Shown: positions 44,558-54,835 of the stretch, piece by piece
Numbering within the stretch: the stretch's first letter is position 1
Layout of the letters: every line of letters begins with the position of its first letter
Source: Trichoplax adhaerens
Lineage: Eukaryota > Placozoa > Uniplacotomia > Trichoplacea > Trichoplacidae
Direction of reading: 5' to 3'
NCBI RefSeq assembly: GCF_000150275.1
Contig: NW_002060949.1
Location: forward strand, 5,331,193-5,395,192
DNA length: 64,000 nucleotides
Program-made: the position numbers and the translations under genes
Notes under the pieces: generated by a model
What the model was told of the DNA's origin: nothing
Databases searched by the model: none
What the model saw: only the letters and a program-made list of their open reading frames with translations

Positions 44558-44956
44558 AGGACGAAATTTTAGCTCTTTTCACAATTTCTGCTGCCAAGGC
44601 GCGTCAAATTCAACTCTTGAAAATTTTCAATGTTGATAATGTGTGAAATTGAGGTTATTGGAATGCTCTATGGCCAATAGATTGTATCCAATTCAATGAT
44701 TGGCAAGTGTTGTACGACTAATGTAGGACGAAAAAATCAGTTCTGGATTGCTAGGAAGCGACAAGGACCAGTTCTGGCAGCGGTTGTCTAGTAACGTATT
44801 CATTACCATGGTGCTGTATAGCCTAAAGGACTACTGAATAACTCTAGTACAGTATGACGCAGTATACTAGACGTTGTATAGCAATAGCATCCATACTCCA
44901 TATTGAATTTTAGATCTTTGAATATGTATTTGTTACTATACATTTATACTTCTATA
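44558..44956. other. PREP 5' flank
   Basis: Upstream region of the minus-strand PREP gene; it presumably carries its promoter. A few CAGTATACTA/GTACAGTA words occur, but not the dense arrays seen in the two head-to-head intervals. No exon is seen. Confidence 0.4.
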
Positions 44957-45960
44957 TAGGATCAAAAAAGAAAATAATAACCGAGGCTAAGAGAACTTTC
45001 TCTTCAAAGTCCTAATAAAAGTAATGGAAAATTTACTAGATATGATAATTATAATCGATCTAAAATATACGTATTTAGCTATTTAGCTGAACGGCGCCTA
45101 TAGTACGTGTATGCCAACATATGGACTATTATTCACTGTACCATAGTAATAAATATTCCCTAGCTTTTATCAACTATTTCTATAGGAATAGAATTAGCTT
45201 AGAAAGTACAGGAAATATGAAAAAATTACTTAATTTGGTGTACGGTGAATGATAGAGGATACTGTAACATTGTATAGCTTATTAATGCTCCGTAGGGTGA
45301 TAGTTTCTGATATTAATTCATGTACAGTACTCGTATAACCCGTATAATATCTTTCATTGGCCAAATTATTAATGATAATATAGGAGCAAAATTAAATAAT
45401 AAATTACTCTTCTTATGACATGATTACTAAATCGACAGTAAATGAAGCAGGCAATGAGATTACGCTTTGTACTGCAGTGAAAATTAAGAACTACGTTATT
45501 CTGCAGGTGACTATAGTAATTAAATTGATAGGGAATGAAATTAAGTCGAAATTGAATTATAGAATGAATTAGATAATCCATCATAAATTGCTATCATTTT
45601 GCAAAAGAGCTGTAATGTCATCTATACTGCACATAGTATTGCAATTACTGTTAGATCTTATTTAATTAATTTATTGTAGCACCTTAATATGAAAACTAGG
45701 GTTATAATGTTATAAATCGAACGCTGACTTTTCTCGCAAATAATCAATGAAAAATAATAAATAAAAGCTAGAATATTTCCAATCTAGACTACTGACATTA
45801 GACACAGTATCCTCTTTTTTGGTTATATTAAGGTTTCATTACAATCATTTTGACCATGGCATTAATAAGAGTATTTGTACCCTACATATATGTTAGTAAA
45901 TGAAGGAAAGTCTGATAAAAGAAATTCCAATAACAGATTACAAGTATAAACTTTGAAAAG
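44957..45960 (+). pseudogene. Decayed RAB32-like relic (exon A, B and last-exon homologues)
   Basis: Three pieces align, in order and on the plus strand, with the RAB32-like array. At 44957-45045, GATCAAAAAAGAAAATAA to TCTTCAAAGTCCTAATAA and GGAAAATTTAC matches the P-loop exon (LFKVLI-like). At 45180-45240, an acceptor-like TCTATAG precedes GAATAGAATTAGCTTAGAAAG, reading I-G-I-E-L-A-stop-K against IGVDFALK. At 45896-45960, GAAAGTCTGATAAAAG then ACAGATTACAAGTATAAAC matches the last exon. Exons for switch II to G5 were not recognised. It is dead by stop codon and deletion. Confidence 0.55.
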
Positions 45961-46942
45961 CTTCGTCTGTAAAGTTGCATGACAGCCAACATGTTCATCT
46001 AAATACGCCGACTAAGAATATCCTTTACGATATTACTTTACAATCCGAAGCTCAAAATAAAACTCAGATTCGTAATAAGATTCAACCAAAATGTTGATAA
46101 TAGGCCTCATTTTATGGAGCAGTGTACAAGGTATACGGTCAGAAATTCCTGCAGCTAATATTGTAGTAAATGAGATTAACAAACTACCAAGTAATGCGCA
46201 GTTTATACAGTCAATGTTGCATTTTAATTTAATGCCTGGAAGGACATTAATGTTGTACAATACAGCGTTTATTTGAAAAGTCTGACTTTCAAATTAATCA
46301 ATAATATGAATATAAAAAATAAGTCACATGCTGCAACGATTGCACCGTCAAATCAATTGCTAAATTTCTCTTTCTAGAATAATAAAAAATTTTTAATTTT
46401 TACGATTAAAACTAAGTAGGTATATTCTTAGTCTGATAGTAAATTATTAACTTAATACTTACAAACTGATTACTCTAACAAAGACAAGATAAAAAATTTC
46501 AAATCAATTTCATCTCTAGAAATTAAAGAACGTATTCAGTGGCAGTATATCCATCCGTAATTGCGAACATTATGACAGAGTACGAATATGACTTTTAAAA
46601 AATGTAAGAAATGCACTAGATACAAGCTAACTAGACATTTTTAGATCGAAATATTGAAAGTTGTAAGAATTGCAACAATATCATATAGTATATTTTACGA
46701 TTTTTAAAAGACTTTGTAAAATTATCATATCATTGGTTCGATAGTGTAGAATCGAATGTAGCATTACTAAGCATCATAAATCATTATAATGATCTTATTT
46801 CGTAAGCATAAATTTACAGAAAATATCATTGAGTCAATACTGCTTTTATCAATCAAACAGTAATTGATTGATTGATTAGCAGAAAGAAATTATGCGATAG
46901 GCTTTAAATACTATCAGCAACAAGGTATGTACATACTGAATT
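45961..46942. other. Intergenic, 3' of canonical RAB32
   Basis: AT-rich stretch downstream of the minus-strand RAB32 gene. Two overlapping open frames (61 codons plus, 75 codons minus, ~46030-46276) are shadows of one another with no family resemblance. Nothing else is supported. Confidence 0.4.
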
Positions 46943-48533
46943 TTAACAACATCTACCAGATTCTTTAGTAACTGAAGTATTAGATGTTGCATTTAGATTA
47001 ACTGTGTCCTTATCTTTAGCTTCATCTGCCACACATTTATCATCATTATTCATAATCTGTAAATACAATAAATGTAAGTCAATACATCATAGTTATTATT
47101 AATGGATGAGCGTGAAGAATGTCCATTGGTGATAATATTGATTAATTTATAAAACTAAATACCTTCGATACTAAAAAATTTGCAGCCTCATCGATGTTGA
47201 TATTCTCTTTCGCAGACGTTTCAAACCAGCCAGCAAACCCTTTCTCTTTACAATAATTATCTAAAGTTCCTCGAAAATTTGCGAGACTTTCCATATCTAT
47301 ATCACACTGAAAGACAGATTTTCAGGTATAGTGAGAACAAAAAGGCCCAACCGTTGTCATTGACAAAGTTATGTGTCAAACATTAAGAATCGTAAACTAT
47401 ACAGTAGTTGCTCAATGTTTGAAACTTACTTTATTTGCCAACAATACTACTGGTATAGCCATATCTTCTCCGATGGTAACTTTACTGTCCAAGTCGCTCT
47501 TCCACTTTTGCACAGCATCAAATGTTGATGCCCTCGAAATATCGAAAACTATAAAAGCTCCAACCGCTTCCCGATAGTAAACCTGAATTTAACCAAATGT
47601 ACCATAAAATTATCAAATCTACGGACAGAGATAAATAGTAAAACAGCAACAAAAGCAATAAATCTAGCAGACCTTAAATGCAGTTTGAAATACAGTTACT
47701 CATTATCACTTGAAAATACATTCAAATTTTACGAATAGTATGGCTAATTAAAATGATATTTTAGCAAAATTTACCCTCGTCATATTTCCGAATCTCTCTT
47801 GACCTGAAATTAATAGTATCGATGGTTAACTAATAAGTTACCAATAACTGCTATTTGACTAATTATGGCATACAACATATATTGGCGTATAATGGTGTAC
47901 AATAATTATCAGTTACTAAAAATGAGAATTATTACAGATTCTGTATCTACAAAAAATATGAGAGCGATGGTACAACATACACAGCATACCTGCTATATCC
48001 CATAGTTGTAACCTTACTACCGAATTGGAATCTTTCCAATCAATGACTTTTAGAGCAAAATCTACACCAATCTAAAAATTTAAGAATGCTTGATATCAAA
48101 AATGTTGGCGCGATTATATCTACCTGTCAATAGATTCATACATACTGTCATCATAAGCTATATTGTGTATCGTACAGCTTAGCAACAATAAGGATTGATC
48201 TAATTCTGTTACGATTGCACGAAACAATTTGTATAAAATACAGCATTCCATTTACTGCCACTTACCTAATGAAACATTTATCACAACGAATATAAGATGC
48301 AGTAATAACTAATACTTGTAGTGAATTAGAAGGTGTTATTTTTTTTCAATATTTTTCATTAGCATCATACTATCATTTAAATATTAAAAGTGTGACGTCA
48401 ATCATACCGTAGCTCTATATTGAGTGGAGAAAAACTGATGAACATATCGCTTGATAATACTTGTTTTACCCACTCCTAGATCACCAATAACTAGGATCTT
48501 GTACAGGTATTCTTTTTTTGCTGCAATATTAGC
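46943..48533 (-). CDS. RAB32: RAB32/38 small GTPase, canonical copy (initiator exon not found)
   Basis: Rab GTPase for traffic to lysosome-related organelles. Exons in coding order: 48408-48533, 47990-48071, 47775-47803, 47430-47582, 47163-47306, 46943-47056 (648 nt, in frame). P-loop GDLGVGKTS, then IKRYVHQFFSTQYRAT and IGVDFALKVIDW; G3/switch II WDIAGQERFGNMTR followed by VYYREAVGAFIVFD, the RAB32-family sequence; G4 VVLLANKCD; G5 FAGWFETSAKENINIDEAA; C-terminal GRCC, a standard double-geranylgeranyl end. This is much closer to vertebrate RAB32/RAB38 than the plus-strand array and is probably the orthologue. The same five intron positions and phases are shared with the array copies. The first exon must carry the ATG upstream of the GCT-starting exon, probably an ATG-ending exon as in the array, but I could not place it. 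It is divergent from CCS. Confidence 0.9.
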
Positions 48534-49619
48534 CTAGCAGAAATATTAACTTTTTTTAGTATTATGTAAAAGATCAACAACCGTCAGTTTGTCATTACGC
48601 GTGTAAACGCGTATAGATATTATTTTATGTACGAGTAGACGAGTATATACATACAATGTTATGCATACCCATATATCGCACTATCTATTACTAAATTACT
48701 AACAGTAAATAACGTAATGGGCCAAAATGATATTTATTCTATCAAGAAGACAATAAGGATGGGTACTGGATAGTGTGTTTGTGTGTGTCCTTCATATCCA
48801 TGATTTTAAGATTAAATCAAGGCTATGCATAATCGTAAAATGTGAATATACAGTAAATATGATAACATGGGTTCAACGTAAATGCTATAAAAAACAGTGA
48901 AATTATCTGATTTGATCTTGTACCTCGTATAGCACTCTACCGATAAAACTGTATAACATAAGTTGGTATGGCTAGAGTCTGCAGTATATTTATTATACTC
49001 AAAGATAGAGACATGTTGGTAATTTTCGCGTATAGCAGTTTTCTTTTCTTGCATAAATAATTTAACTACTGTACAGTATAATACTGAAAGATGCATTTAC
49101 TTTCAGTGCTATAAATCAATGAAGCTATTCGATTTTAAGGATAGGATCTTCTCTATACCACTTGACCGATAAAACTGTGTAACTTTATAAGTTCACATGA
49201 CTAGAGTCTATCGCACATTGATTCTACTAACGGATACAAGCCTATCGGTTATTTTGGACAATAAATGTTGAAAGTATATCTGTTGTTGTATATTTGTACT
49301 GTATGTAGTGCAGAGCTGTATATCGTATATCTTATGATTTTGGGGCAAAGTGGGCAAGAAAGGTAATTACTGTAGGGTGTATTATAGTGATTGATGACGG
49401 CAGGCAATGGAAAATACGCGTGTGGAAGACTAATTCATTTTTCAGTGCAAAGCGTTGATGGAATATTTCAATTTGTAAAAGTATCAATGTTATTTGACCC
49501 CCTTTCAAGAATGCACAATAGTAATAGAAAAATAAATAAGCCAATAGATATCTGTTTAGTAATCAGTAAATATGATTGGGGTTATTATTTGCTAGAAATT
49601 TGGCGTTTACTATCTTCTG
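48534..49619. other. Intergenic, 5' side of RAB32
   Basis: Should contain the missing RAB32 first exon and 5' UTR. Two related blocks (about 48910-49030 and 49145-49260) share words such as ACT-TACCGATAAAACTGT-TAAC and GACTAGAGTCT, suggesting an old ~235-bp duplication. No coding exon could be assigned. Confidence 0.4.
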
Positions 49620-49692
49620 TAAGCCATGAGTTATATCACCTATACAACGATTGGTGATAATGGAACATTTTAGGCATATAACTCATGGCTTA
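49620..49692. repeat. Perfect 17-bp inverted repeat with 39-base loop
   Basis: The left arm TAAGCCATGAGTTATAT (49620-49636) pairs perfectly with 49676-49692. The size fits a short hairpin RNA precursor or the ends of a tiny MITE. No flanking target-site duplication is obvious. Confidence 0.7.
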
Positions 49693-50689
49693 ACAATCTA
49701 ATCTATACAGTAGTATGGTCTTACTCTCGTCAGTATACGACTACTGCACTGATTGGAAGAGGGGGCGCTATTTGCAAGGAATACGAAGCTGAGATGATAT
49801 GTATGATTCAAGCAGGCTAGTTGATGAACTGTTTCACGGTCAATAGACAATGAATGCATTTACGAAGGTCTTGCGAGTTTTATCAATGGAGACCATGGCA
49901 TCAATAAATCTTCTACAGTACAAGAATTAACGATACATGCGATCTAGGGCAAGAAGATGCGCCATCCACTCTACCGTTTCAGTAGCATCGCATTTAGTCG
50001 ATGAATACACTATGCGTTGTGGGATCTGAACTTGTAGAAAAATGCAATTGATTCCATTGGACACTTGCTAGCCTACATATGCCTCTCTAAATAGTGAATA
50101 GACACATCAATATATTGTGGTTTAGTGTTATAAGACATGAAGAAGCAATATCATCTTGGGCAATATGTAGTCAATGGATGATGAACCAATGCTGTCATCC
50201 TCCTCCATGATTGTATTTATTGACAGTGACTACCAATATTGACCTAAGCAGCAGCTATCGTAACCTGTAGTACAGTACAAATACATTTGTATACCAACCA
50301 TAACAGAATCCAATGGAGACACAACAACTGAGTGGCTGTCTATCGATCGATTGTCTTTCTTCTTGACGTTGAACGATTGAAAAGTAAAGGAAACAAGGCA
50401 AGAAAGCAAATCCAGCTAGGTAATCCTCCTTGGCTGTGATGTTGTTCGTTGAAAGCAAATACTATGCAGAAATTGGTAGTTGTGTATTTTTTTTTTTTTC
50501 TACAGCATCTGCAGTTGCGTACGATACCATTCGGCGTTGTGACATCACTGACATGGTCCATCGACACCGTACTCCACCCTAGTGCTAGTGTCATACACTA
50601 TTACACACTAGTACTAGTGTCATACACTATTGCGTCATAAAATATCCCATGGACGATTGGACATGCTGACACTCAGCAGTCCGATGTCG
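49693..50689. other. Intergenic, RAB32/CCS interval
   Basis: No exon was recognised. A near-duplicate pair of blocks lies at ~50578-50640 (CTAGTGCTAGTGTCATACACTA and ACTAGTACTAGTGTCATACA). A T tract is at ~50489-50500. Confidence 0.4.
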
Positions 50690-51411
50690 TACAGTGTACA
50701 GTGTGTCGTACTGTACAATACATGACCACACCCACACCATACTGTACAGTACAGTACAGTACTGTACTGTAAGAAACATAAAAGAGGTTGACTCGCTTTT
50801 TCTTCCGCCAGCGGATCATGGGTTACACGCATGATTCTCTGAGCTGGATTTTCTTTTCTAGTAGCCCTACAGACTGACAGAGTCGACCGACAGAGCTGGA
50901 TTTTTCTTTTCTACAGTAGTAGCCCTATACTCAGTGAGCTCTGCTGTACAGTGTACAGTGTACAGTACTCGCATCGACTTCAGTACTGTAGACTGTACTG
51001 TACTGTACTGTACTGTACTCTAAACATGATTCTCTGAGCTGGATTTTCTTTTCTAGTAGCCCTACAGACTGACAGAGACGACCGACAGAGCTGGATTTTT
51101 CTTTTCTAGTAGCCCTAATAGCCCTATACTGTACTGTACACAGTGAGCTCTGCTGTACAGTGTACACTGTACAGTACTCGTATCAACTTCAGTACTGTAG
51201 ACTGTACAGTACAGTACTGTACTCTGAATATGATTCTCTGAGCTGGATTTTTCTTTTCTAGTAGCCTTACAGTGACTCAATGGGCTCTGCTGTACAGTAC
51301 AGTACAGTACAGTGTACAATGTACTGTACTGTACACTCAGTGAGCTCTGCCGTACAGTGTACAGTGTACAGTACTTGGACTCTCGACTACAGTACTATGG
51401 ACTGTACTCGA
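50690..51411. repeat. GTAC palindrome arrays embedded in three ~200-bp tandem units
   Basis: Units start at 50831, 51026 and 51230 with ATGATTCTCTGAGCTGGA, then TTTTCTTTTCTAGTAGCC, CAGACTGACAGAG, AGTGAGCTCTGC. Each ends in a palindromic run of TGTACAGTGTACAGTAC and its complement. A pure palindromic block precedes them at ~50690-50772. The last unit ends ~160 bases before the CCS start codon. Open frames on both strands here are repeat artefacts. Confidence 0.85.
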
Positions 51412-51569
51412 GAACACTACAGACCAGGCTCATACTGACATACTGTATGAGCATGGTCTCTAGTGTTATCTAGTGTCTAATCTAGTGTAATCTAGTGCAA
51501 TCTTATGATAAAATCCGTAAGCTAGCCAATCAGTCACTCCATCGGTAATTCTGTCCTCAGCGAACCAAA

Positions 51570-54173
51570 ATGGCTACTCCTACTCGGGTAAATAAAACAG
51601 ATAGAATTAAATACAATTTGTAACTATAGGATAGAGTAGAGAGGGTAACTTGCAAGTAAAAAGTCTTTACACTGATTCAAAAGGATGTTGCATTCTAGAA
51701 TAGGACTAACACGGTTTCTAATTGTTCATAGATGGAATTTGCAGTACACATGACATGCAACACTTGCGTCGACAAGGTTAAGGATGCTCTCAATGGTGTT
51801 GAAGGTGAGCTCTTGGTGTCGATAGTAGTCATACTTGCATACGTTTTGAATTCTATCATATCCATAGCTTGTATCATCCTACGAATTAGAGTGTTAACGA
51901 TCCTTGCAACTGTCTATAAAACCACACCATTACACTGTGTTAGAAGAAAAATTGGGCACTAGACCCTCTGCCGTTGTCTGCTGTACCTGTAATCATGGTA
52001 CATGTTACATTTAAAAGCTTCAGAATATTACACTAGCTCGTCCGGTACTATCCCAATAAATGACATAGGCGTATATATGCATGCTTATTAAACACCGCAA
52101 CATCATTTTCGTAAACTGAATAATATTTTAAAGTGACAAATGAATAAGCAGAAGTTATTATTACTCTCCATATCAAACACTGTTTCAAAATTGAGCCATG
52201 ATCTTGCTCATCACAAAATGCACAGGTCGCGTCGACAACAATTCGCTACAGCACCGCACCATGGGTATTGTAATTCAAGGCTGAATTTTAGTCAATGTAT
52301 AGTCCATAGTCCAATCTTTCTTTGCTAATCTCTTACTGTACAGTACGCCCTCTTACAGGATAACTGTAATCGCTTAAACCATATATTGTTTGTTTAGTAT
52401 GTAATGCAATCATAATAATACGTAGTTGTAATGCAACCATAATAATAAGTAGTGGTCCAAACATTACCCTATACTTGTTACAATATTTGTATACTGTATC
52501 ATGGTCTATGAAATACTCCCCAAGGGAAGTATTTCGTAGTCCATGACTGTATACTACATCAGGATTATGAATTGATTTGTAGCTATGCGAATACATTTAA
52601 ATTTCTTTCTACTCAAAGTAAGTCATCTATCAGTTTAATTGAATAATCGATAGTACAATGGTGAACTTTAATACTGTTTACCGCTTTAGCTTAAATGCTT
52701 CGTCGCCGTAGTAATAACTATTTTTAAATTAACCCGTACAGTATCTAGCAAAGTCTCAGCTAATGGCAGTGCTGTATATTTACTGCTTACACATAAACTT
52801 TCAAATAACAAGAGTTGCAACCTGTAAAGATACGTAACCACCTAGCTAACGATTGTTTGTTGATTGTTGCAGGTATAGACAACTACATGATAAGTTTAGC
52901 TGAAGAGCAAGTCATAATTGATAGCGCTCTACCAATGGCACAACTACATAATCTACTTGTTACAACCGGATTAACAGTTATAATGAGAGGTCAAGGAGCT
53001 GCAACCGAAGGTAATAATAGTCTACGATTAATCTCTAATTGCTACTAATGTGGTCTATGACGAAATGAATAGGTTAACCAAAGTAATTTAAAAGTAAATT
53101 TACTTATACATGTGCATCACTTGCTGTCGCTACTCGCACGATCAATCCTGACATAATGGATAGAATTACACAGCAGTCGGATGGACTGTCATTTAGTACT
53201 TGGTTCGTATATGACATCATATCGCCTGTTGCATATTAATATTATAGGTGCCTCACATCTAGGAGCTGCTGTTTCAATATTATCTGGCACAAGTGTTAAG
53301 GGATTAGTACGATTTACACAGGTATCTACGGTAGCTACAATTGCAGCTAGTAAGAATACCTAGCAACTATTTAAGATAGTAATTGTACAGTATTATCATA
53401 GATCTATATTCCTTCCTTTGCTATTTCTAGTTATCAGCTGATAAATGCATGATAGAGGGTACCGTAGACAATCTAAGACCTGGTAATTATGATATCAAAA
53501 TTCATGAATACGGTGATTTATCGGATGGTTGCAATAAGTAAGTAAACGTACAAAAGTGTAATAGACACTATGATTTAGACTAACAATGTCCTACAAAATA
53601 CCTATCATTAAGTTCATTTATTCATATGGTTATAGTTGTGGAGATATTTTTAATCCATATGAATATCCTCATGGCAACAACAATACTTCTGCTAGAGTAA
53701 GCTACAGTTATAGCTTTAAAATTAGCCAATTATGAGAAAATCAACTTCTAGCTTTCCGAACAATATTAAGTAGATGCTGAATTTTGCTCTAACCTATCTT
53801 TACTATATCAGAAATTGGGTGATATTGGTAGCATGACTGCAAATAAGAACGGTCGCGCAATGTTCAGAATTGAAGATGACACAGTCAAAGTCTGGGACGT
53901 CATTGGTCGTTCGGTTATTATTCATGATAAACAAGTAGAATCCAGTGGTAAATCTTTGGCTTCTAGGTACATTAGGTTATGTGTTGGATTTGCACGTAAG
54001 GCCTGTGTATGATTTTTTGACTTTAATTTTTGCATTGTCGCAGAATCACATGTGGAATTATTGCAAGATCTGCTGGATTATTTGAAAATTCCAAGAAGTT
54101 TTGTGCTTGTGATGGGAAAACATTATGGGAAGATAAGCCATTAACTAACAAAAGCCCACAAGCATCTTTATAA
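51570..54173 (+). CDS. CCS: Copper chaperone for superoxide dismutase, 251 aa, 8 exons
   Basis: Cytosolic chaperone that loads copper into Cu/Zn superoxide dismutase and forms its disulfide. Exons: 51570-51587, 51732-51804, 52873-53010, 53248-53321, 53431-53537, 53636-53696, 53812-53966, 54044-54173; 756 nt in one frame. Domain 1 is an Atx1-like heavy-metal domain with the copper site MTCNTC, then VEG and MRGQGAA. Domain 2 is SOD-like ([86 protein letters not shown]). Domain 3 keeps the CxC motif in [13 protein letters not shown], needed for copper transfer. Length is near the 274 aa human protein. Domain 2 has lost several positions that bind zinc in vertebrate CCS (CGDIFNP where the His of CGNHFNP would be; no RHRGD). 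The first exon is short, with ATG 160 bases after a GTAC array. Confidence 0.95.
52500..52545. repeat. Long near-perfect hairpin in CCS intron 2
   Basis: Arms of about 20 bases (CATGGTCTATGAAATACT against AGTATTTCGTAGTCCATG) close on a loop of about eight bases containing CCCCAAGG. Two mismatches are visible. It is the strongest short-loop hairpin in the window and sits in the longest CCS intron. Confidence 0.65.
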
Positions 54174-54835
54174 TTTGATACACTGCTCAGCTAAAATATC
54201 ATCATATTACCCATCACTAACAAATGATCAATTTTTTTAGCTACTTAAAATTGAGAATAGATTACTAAATGTTGTAAGCCGAGTCATTCTATCTATCAAA
54301 TAATACTTATTACGAGATAAATCAGATGCTTTACTACTTGAAAATTAAAATGATTTCTGATCAAAGTTAACACTATAGCATAATTTATGGTATTTAAATG
54401 AAGTTTATGATAAATGTAACTGATGCATTATTGATTACAAATCGAATCATAATAATCAAGACTGTTAGGATTAGGTCTTTCCAAAATGCCTGTATGAATT
54501 AATCACCCCAGCCTTTTGATCTGACAATATAAGTCGTTGCATAAATGTTCGTAATTTTATTTAAATAGTTTATTTAAAAAGATTTTCAATATAATAAGAT
54601 TAACGACATAAATCTCTGTTTGTCATTTTTTAATTGTATAACGAATTCTTGTTTAACATACCGGATTGGGTTTACGAAATAGAACGCAAAATAACTGAGC
54701 CCGAATCACTTAAAAAAAATGTTTCGTAAAGCAAGCACTAGTTACTGGGATATAATAAATTACGTTACGCTTAGCTAGCGACATTGCAGTAATGCTAATC
54801 GTAAAGTGAACTATCCAGATTGACATTTTTTAAGT
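54174..54835. other. Convergent 3' flank between CCS and FAM8A1
   Basis: AT-rich sequence that should hold the 3' UTRs of both genes. No exon, repeat or structured RNA was recognised. Confidence 0.5.

Noticed and set aside
46033-46276. Overlapping 61- and 75-codon frames on opposite strands
   Set aside because: No recognisable motif, no splice partners, and each shadows the other.
50635-51319. Several 65-85-codon minus-strand frames
   Set aside because: Repeat translation of the three ~200-bp units; the peptides repeat one another.
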